A DNA stretch of 64,000 bases, from positions 127,348-191,347 of the forward strand of contig DHQO01000002.1 of NCBI GenBank assembly GCA_002408125.1, read 5' to 3'. Positions 60,496-64,000 of the stretch are shown piece by piece. The DNA comes from Hyphomonadaceae bacterium UBA5336. GTDB lineage: Bacteria; Pseudomonadota; Alphaproteobacteria; Caulobacterales; Hyphomonadaceae. Below the pieces are notes generated by a model. It made no database searches, was not told the DNA's origin, and saw only the letters and a list, made by a program, of their open reading frames with translations. The translations under genes and the position numbers were made by a program. The stretch's first letter is position 1, and each line of letters begins with the position of its first letter.

Positions 60496-61317
60496 TCAGA
60501 CAGGCGCCGCCCCTCTTTCCAGACAGGACAGGATCAGCCCGGCGGATTCTTCCGGCCAGACATCCATGAAATTATAGCCCCATTCGGGCTTTTCCAGCAC
60601 TTCGCCATTCTTCAGCCAGGGCGCGGCCCGGCGCGTGACCTCGGTCAGGTCGTCGGTGGGATTGAGGATCGTGATCGGATGCTTCAGCGTCTTCAGCGCA
60701 CGCTCGAACGGCGCGCCCCAGGCAAAGGCAGCCGCGTGGCCCCATTCATATTCCTCCCCGCCCAGGAGGTTCTGCATCATCGACCTGCCGAGCATTTCAA
60801 GCGTGGTGCCCGGCCCGCGCCGCTCGATAATGCGCTTCCACATCGTTGTGTAACGTGTGCCGGCCTCGTCCAGCGGGATGGGCGTGAAGAAATCGCCGAA
60901 AGCCGCGCGCTCCTCATCGGTGAGGATCGCGGCCGAGATCATGACGAGGCTTCCGACCGCCTCCGGCCGGTCCATCGCCATGGCAGCGATCACCTTCGCG
61001 CCGGTATGGTTGCCGAACAGGTCGATCTTGCCGTGCCCGAGTTGGTCGGCCACCGCCCATAGCGTCTCGGCATAGAGCTCGATGGTCGCGAGGTCTTCCG
61101 ATGGCGGAGTGTCGGACATGCCGTAGCCGGGATAGTCCGGTGCGATCACGAGCCGCTCACGCCCCGCTGCCCGCATGAAACTTTCGAATTCAAGGCCGGA
61201 TTTGGGGCTCTGATGGGCGCAGTAAAGCGGCAAGACACCGGGACGCGCCTCTCCGGTGATATAGGCGTGAACCTGACCGTAGCGGCCTTCAAAATAAACC
61301 CTTCTGATCTTCACCAT
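60496..61317 (-). CDS. Alpha/beta-fold hydrolase with altered nucleophile elbow
   Basis: A 273-residue alpha/beta-hydrolase (LPLYCAHQSPKSGLEFE, VIAPDYPGYGMSDTP). At the nucleophile elbow the sequence is DLFGNHTGAKVI, giving G-N-H-T-G where G-x-S-x-G is expected, so the usual Ser is absent. Some hydrolase-fold subgroups share this HTG form; their chemistry is unclear to me. ATG at 61317 is 1 bp from the preceding gene's stop (61319), placing it in an operon with the MDR reductase. Confidence 0.75.
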   Translation of the reverse strand: MVKIRRVYFEGRYGQVHAYITGEARPGVLPLYCAHQSPKSGLEFESFMRAAGRERLVIAPDYPGYGMSDTPPSEDLATIELYAETLWAVADQLGHGKIDLFGNHTGAKVIAAMAMDRPEAVGSLVMISAAILTDEERAAFGDFFTPIPLDEAGTRYTTMWKRIIERRGPGTTLEMLGRSMMQNLLGGEEYEWGHAAAFAWGAPFERALKTLKHPITILNPTDDLTEVTRRAAPWLKNGEVLEKPEWGYNFMDVWPEESAGLILSCLERGAAPV

Positions 61318-61318
61318 C

Positions 61319-62332
61319 CTAGACCACCTCCGGTGCGACGGTGACCACCGCCTTGCCCTCATTCTGACCGTTCATGAGCAACTCAAACAGCGCCGGGGCC
61401 CGGTCGAGACCTTCGACCCGGTGTTCGGCAAAGGCGAGCTCTCCATCGCGTAGCCAGCCGCTTGCCTCGGCGACAAAGGCGTCCCAGAGCGCATAGAAAT
61501 CATAGACGACGAGCCCGTAGAGCTGGGCGCGCTTGCCGATGATGAGGCCCATATTGAGTGGGTTTCCGGTCGATACGTCGCTCTGATAGGCAGCCGCGAG
61601 CCCGCACAGGACGCCGCGCGCATAGGGCCGTGCATGGGTGAGGGCCATCATCGCCATTTCAGCCGAAACATTCTCGAAGAAAACCGACAGGCCATCGCCG
61701 AGCGCCGGCCCAACCTGATCCTGCCAGCCATCAGACTTGTAGTCGACACAGGCGTCGAAGCCGTAAGTGCCCGTGACAATTGCGCATTTGGCAGGGCCAC
61801 CTGCAATGCCGACGACACGCGAAGCCCCCTTGATCCGCGCGATCTGGCCGACGGTGCCGCCCACCGGACCGGCCGCGGCATCCACCAGAACCGTGTCGCC
61901 AAGGCCGACCTTGGCGAGCTGGGTCATGCCGGCCCAGGCCGTGAGGCCTGGCATGCCGAGCACGCCGATATGGGCCGCGAGCGGCGCGAGGTCCGGATCC
62001 AGCTTGCGATAGTCGCCTGGCTTGAGCGCGACAGTTTCCTGCCAGGCACCCTGCATGGAATGGACCCAGTCGCCCTCTGACACATCGCTGTCGTGGGACT
62101 TCAGAACCTCACCGACAATCGCTCCGGGAATGGGATCTATGCCCGGCCGGGGTGCCGGCTCGCCCATATGCCTGCCCCTGATCTGGGAACCGACATAGGG
62201 ATCGAGCGAAAGGTGCACCACGCGGACAAGCACGCCCCCGTCCGGACAGTCCGGCGTCGCGACATCGCACATCTGGAAGTCGCCCGCCACGGGCTTGTGG
62301 CCGACCGGCGCTGCAAGCGTGACCTGTTTCAT
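61319..62332 (-). CDS. NADP-dependent MDR oxidoreductase (PTGR/CurA-like)
   Basis: A 337-residue medium-chain reductase of the leukotriene B4 12-hydroxydehydrogenase type: LSLDPYVGSQIRGRH near the N-terminus, LGMPGLTAWAGMTQLAKVG and the cofactor motif DAAAGPVGGTVGQIA. Zinc ligands are absent. Family members reduce the C=C of enones, so it may act on an unsaturated ketone from the neighbouring catabolism. Five bases downstream of the VOC gene. Confidence 0.87.
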   Translation of the reverse strand: MKQVTLAAPVGHKPVAGDFQMCDVATPDCPDGGVLVRVVHLSLDPYVGSQIRGRHMGEPAPRPGIDPIPGAIVGEVLKSHDSDVSEGDWVHSMQGAWQETVALKPGDYRKLDPDLAPLAAHIGVLGMPGLTAWAGMTQLAKVGLGDTVLVDAAAGPVGGTVGQIARIKGASRVVGIAGGPAKCAIVTGTYGFDACVDYKSDGWQDQVGPALGDGLSVFFENVSAEMAMMALTHARPYARGVLCGLAAAYQSDVSTGNPLNMGLIIGKRAQLYGLVVYDFYALWDAFVAEASGWLRDGELAFAEHRVEGLDRAPALFELLMNGQNEGKAVVTVAPEVV

Positions 62333-62337
62333 GCCCC

Positions 62338-63219
62338 CTATCCGGCCACCATCTCGACCAGCGTGTCATCGGGCGCCTTCATCGTGCCGACCAGCCTGCC
62401 TTTATAGATCGGGCCGTCACGTTCAACGGGCGGAGAAATCCACGGGCCCTTCAGGCTGTCGAAATCGGGGTGCCAGAAGGTGCCGATTGCGCAGCCGGGA
62501 ACAAGCATGCCGCCATGGCATGGCCGCACAATCGCCGCCTCGGGATACTGGTCGAGTTCGAGGAAGACATCGCGGCCATGCACCATGGTCGAGATGCGAT
62601 GCAGCTCGTCCATATCGGTGCCATAGGCGCCTGCCAGCATGGTGTACTTGATCTCCATGTCGCGGCCCATTTCAAGCCCGGCATGGCTTTCCAGCCAGCG
62701 ATTGGACGCGTCCATGTCGGAGCACCCCATGACGAGGATGAACAGCTTGTCGATCGGCGTGGCCGCGCGCGGCAGGTCGAAAGCGGGCAGGTCCTCGCGG
62801 ATCTGGGTGAGATAGATGATCTCCTGATCGGGGCCACGCACCTGCATCGGGTAGATCGCCGGCAGGCCCTCGATCTCGCGCGGCGGGCCGATGATCTCGA
62901 ACGGGCTGCCTGTCATGCGCTCATTGGCTGCCAGCACATCCTGGACGCAGATCTCGATGGCGTTCCAGCCATATGAGCGCAGTGCCAGGAAGCCCTCGAC
63001 CGGCGGCTGTTCGATCAGCCGGACATAGATGTCGGCCCCGGAGCTTGGCTGCAGGCAGGTATAGCTGCACCCCGCCGAACCGGGTGCGGCCCAGCTTGCG
63101 GCCAGATCATCGGAGATCTCGCCCCGGTCAATGACGGAATAGTCGAAATAGCGCTCGAAATTGGCGGTGGAGGCGGCCAGGTCGGCGACGGTCAGCGTGG
63201 CGGCACGGAGGAGTTTCAT
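62338..63219 (-). CDS. VOC-like (glyoxalase-fold) protein
   Basis: A 293-residue protein with two VOC-type repeats: an N-terminal AATLTVADLAASTANFERYF and a second start near residue 140 (DKLFILVMGCSDMDASNRWL). The second half ends with EMVAG and a beta strand (GRLVGTMKAPDD). Classical metal His are not obvious in the first repeat. Function unknown; co-transcribed with the MDR reductase and hydrolase. Confidence 0.7.
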   Translation of the reverse strand: MKLLRAATLTVADLAASTANFERYFDYSVIDRGEISDDLAASWAAPGSAGCSYTCLQPSSGADIYVRLIEQPPVEGFLALRSYGWNAIEICVQDVLAANERMTGSPFEIIGPPREIEGLPAIYPMQVRGPDQEIIYLTQIREDLPAFDLPRAATPIDKLFILVMGCSDMDASNRWLESHAGLEMGRDMEIKYTMLAGAYGTDMDELHRISTMVHGRDVFLELDQYPEAAIVRPCHGGMLVPGCAIGTFWHPDFDSLKGPWISPPVERDGPIYKGRLVGTMKAPDDTLVEMVAG

Positions 63220-63273
63220 GGAACGGTTCGCCTTTCAGGCTAGCTTGTTGAAATAAGGTGGGCAGGTCCTGTC

Positions 63274-63966
63274 TCAAAACGGTTTCACAGCGCCGAAGAA
63301 GGCCGTCAGCATGATGCCGGCCCAGTAGAGATAGGCCACACTACGCGCCAGGAGGATCGAACGCTTCAGCTTCGCCTCGACCTCCGGATTGGGCCCCTGG
63401 GCGAGGATCGGGAACATGTTGCGCCACTCATGCATGACCAGCCGGAGAATGACGCCGATGATCAGGAGGCTGCCATAGGTCAGGATCTTGGCCGAATACC
63501 ATTTCTGGCCAGCGCCCGCCGCAAAGGGGCCATGGCCCAGGAGGGAGGAGATCGACACGATGATAAGGGTCGGAATCAGCAGGTAGCGCGACCAGTCCTC
63601 GATCAGCGACAGGGTGTTGCCGATCGGCGTGCCGCGCTTGGCAAAGGCGCCCCAGGTGATCGCCATCCAGATGACCCAGACCACCCACATGGCCACGAGC
63701 CAGCCCCCGCCCAAAGGCTGGATGCCCCAGAGATACCCCATGTGCAGGCCGAGCGGCAGGAGGGTGATGATCCCGGTGCGCGCGAGAATATCGATCCGGT
63801 AGGCGGTGTTCATGTGGCGCATGCGCTCTTCGAAACTGAGCGAGGGGTTCACCACATTATAGCTGGTCTGGAAGACGCCCCATTCCCCGCCAAGCCAGTA
63901 GACCATGGCGATGATGTGGAGCCATCGCAGGATGGCCAGTTCATGAAGCGAGAGAAATTCGAGCAT
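63274..63966 (-). CDS. Integral membrane protein, function unknown
   Basis: A 230-residue protein with about five to six hydrophobic helices, beginning MLEFLSLHELAILRWLHIIA. The HELAILRWLHIIAMVYWLGG start and the His-containing helices (LGLHMGYLWGI, LRLVMHEW) recall heme- or copper-related membrane proteins (CopD/DUF2269-like), which is tentative. ATG at 63966 has GGAG 6 bases upstream. First gene of the 60496-63966 operon. Confidence 0.65.
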   Translation of the reverse strand: MLEFLSLHELAILRWLHIIAMVYWLGGEWGVFQTSYNVVNPSLSFEERMRHMNTAYRIDILARTGIITLLPLGLHMGYLWGIQPLGGGWLVAMWVVWVIWMAITWGAFAKRGTPIGNTLSLIEDWSRYLLIPTLIIVSISSLLGHGPFAAGAGQKWYSAKILTYGSLLIIGVILRLVMHEWRNMFPILAQGPNPEVEAKLKRSILLARSVAYLYWAGIMLTAFFGAVKPF

Positions 63967-63988
63967 GTGGAACTCCGACAATTTTCAA

Positions 63989-64000
63989 ATGATATATCAT
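63989..64000. promoter_or_regulatory. Palindrome upstream of the last operon
   Basis: ATGATATATCAT, a perfect 12-bp palindrome at the window edge, 23 bp upstream of the membrane-protein start at 63966. Position and symmetry fit an operator for a dimeric regulator; the sequence continues outside the window. Confidence 0.35.

Noticed and set aside
1..64000. CRISPR arrays
   Set aside because: No regularly spaced short direct repeats were seen; the recurrent 18-mers are dispersed palindromic operators, kilobases apart.

Overview
The window is high-GC alphaproteobacterial chromosome. The housekeeping content (lpdA, ftsY, mtaB, rlmN, lgt, ubiK-like, COQ9 family, IalB family, metX-metW, an ECF sigma/ChrR pair, a large TonB-dependent receptor) fits a marine Hyphomonadaceae/Maricaulales-type bacterium. 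That placement is an inference from gene content; no rRNA is present.

Layout. (1) 1-26,048 is ordinary core genome: lpdA; ftsY-mtaB-rlmN on the minus strand; small envelope proteins; an ECF sigma factor with a ChrR-type anti-sigma factor whose N-terminal zinc ligands are missing; a GFA-family protein; a SpoU methyltransferase; an isoaspartyl peptidase; a quinone oxidoreductase; midA-lgt; ubiK/ybjN/proC/COQ9; a MarR - response regulator - (internally deleted) FkbM - histidine kinase operon; ilvE; metX-metW; hisC; msrA. (2) tRNA-Ser(GGA) lies at 26,168-26,257. (3) About 26.7-60.3 kb is a dense acyl-CoA catabolic island with no housekeeping genes. It encodes three acyl-CoA dehydrogenases, three crotonases, three short-chain dehydrogenases (one like the MFE-2 (3R)-hydroxyacyl-CoA dehydrogenase domain, one like 2,4-dienoyl-CoA reductase), a 3-ketosteroid-delta1-dehydrogenase-like flavoprotein, a Rieske oxygenase, two paralogous feruloyl-CoA-synthetase-like ligases, a CaiB-type CoA transferase, an HMG-CoA-lyase-like enzyme, a leuCD-like hydro-lyase, a MaoC-like pair, two NTF2-fold proteins, an MFS and a TonB-dependent transporter, two TetR regulators and a LysR regulator. 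(4) 60.5-64 kb carries a second small minus-strand operon (alpha/beta hydrolase, MDR reductase, VOC protein, integral membrane protein).

The island starts at the 3' end of the tRNA-Ser gene. A 36-bp imperfect copy (4 mismatches) of the tRNA 3' terminus and its downstream flank recurs at 60,362-60,397, just after the last island gene, so the island looks like a 34-kb insertion at tRNA-Ser. No integrase is visible.

Within the island, six near-identical 18-bp palindromes (consensus TTACCGAYYGGTVRGTAA) lie in the promoter regions of its transcription units, which suggests one local regulon under one or both TetR proteins. Taken together the genes suggest uptake (TonB receptor, MFS), CoA activation (two ligases, CoA transferase), desaturation (a heteromeric-type dehydrogenase pair plus an LCAD-type enzyme), hydration by the MaoC pair, oxidation by the MFE-2-like SDR, and release of a small acyl unit by an HMG-CoA-lyase-type reaction; no thiolase is encoded. 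The substrate is not known. A steroid-, terpenoid- or other alicyclic/branched carboxylate is the best inference.
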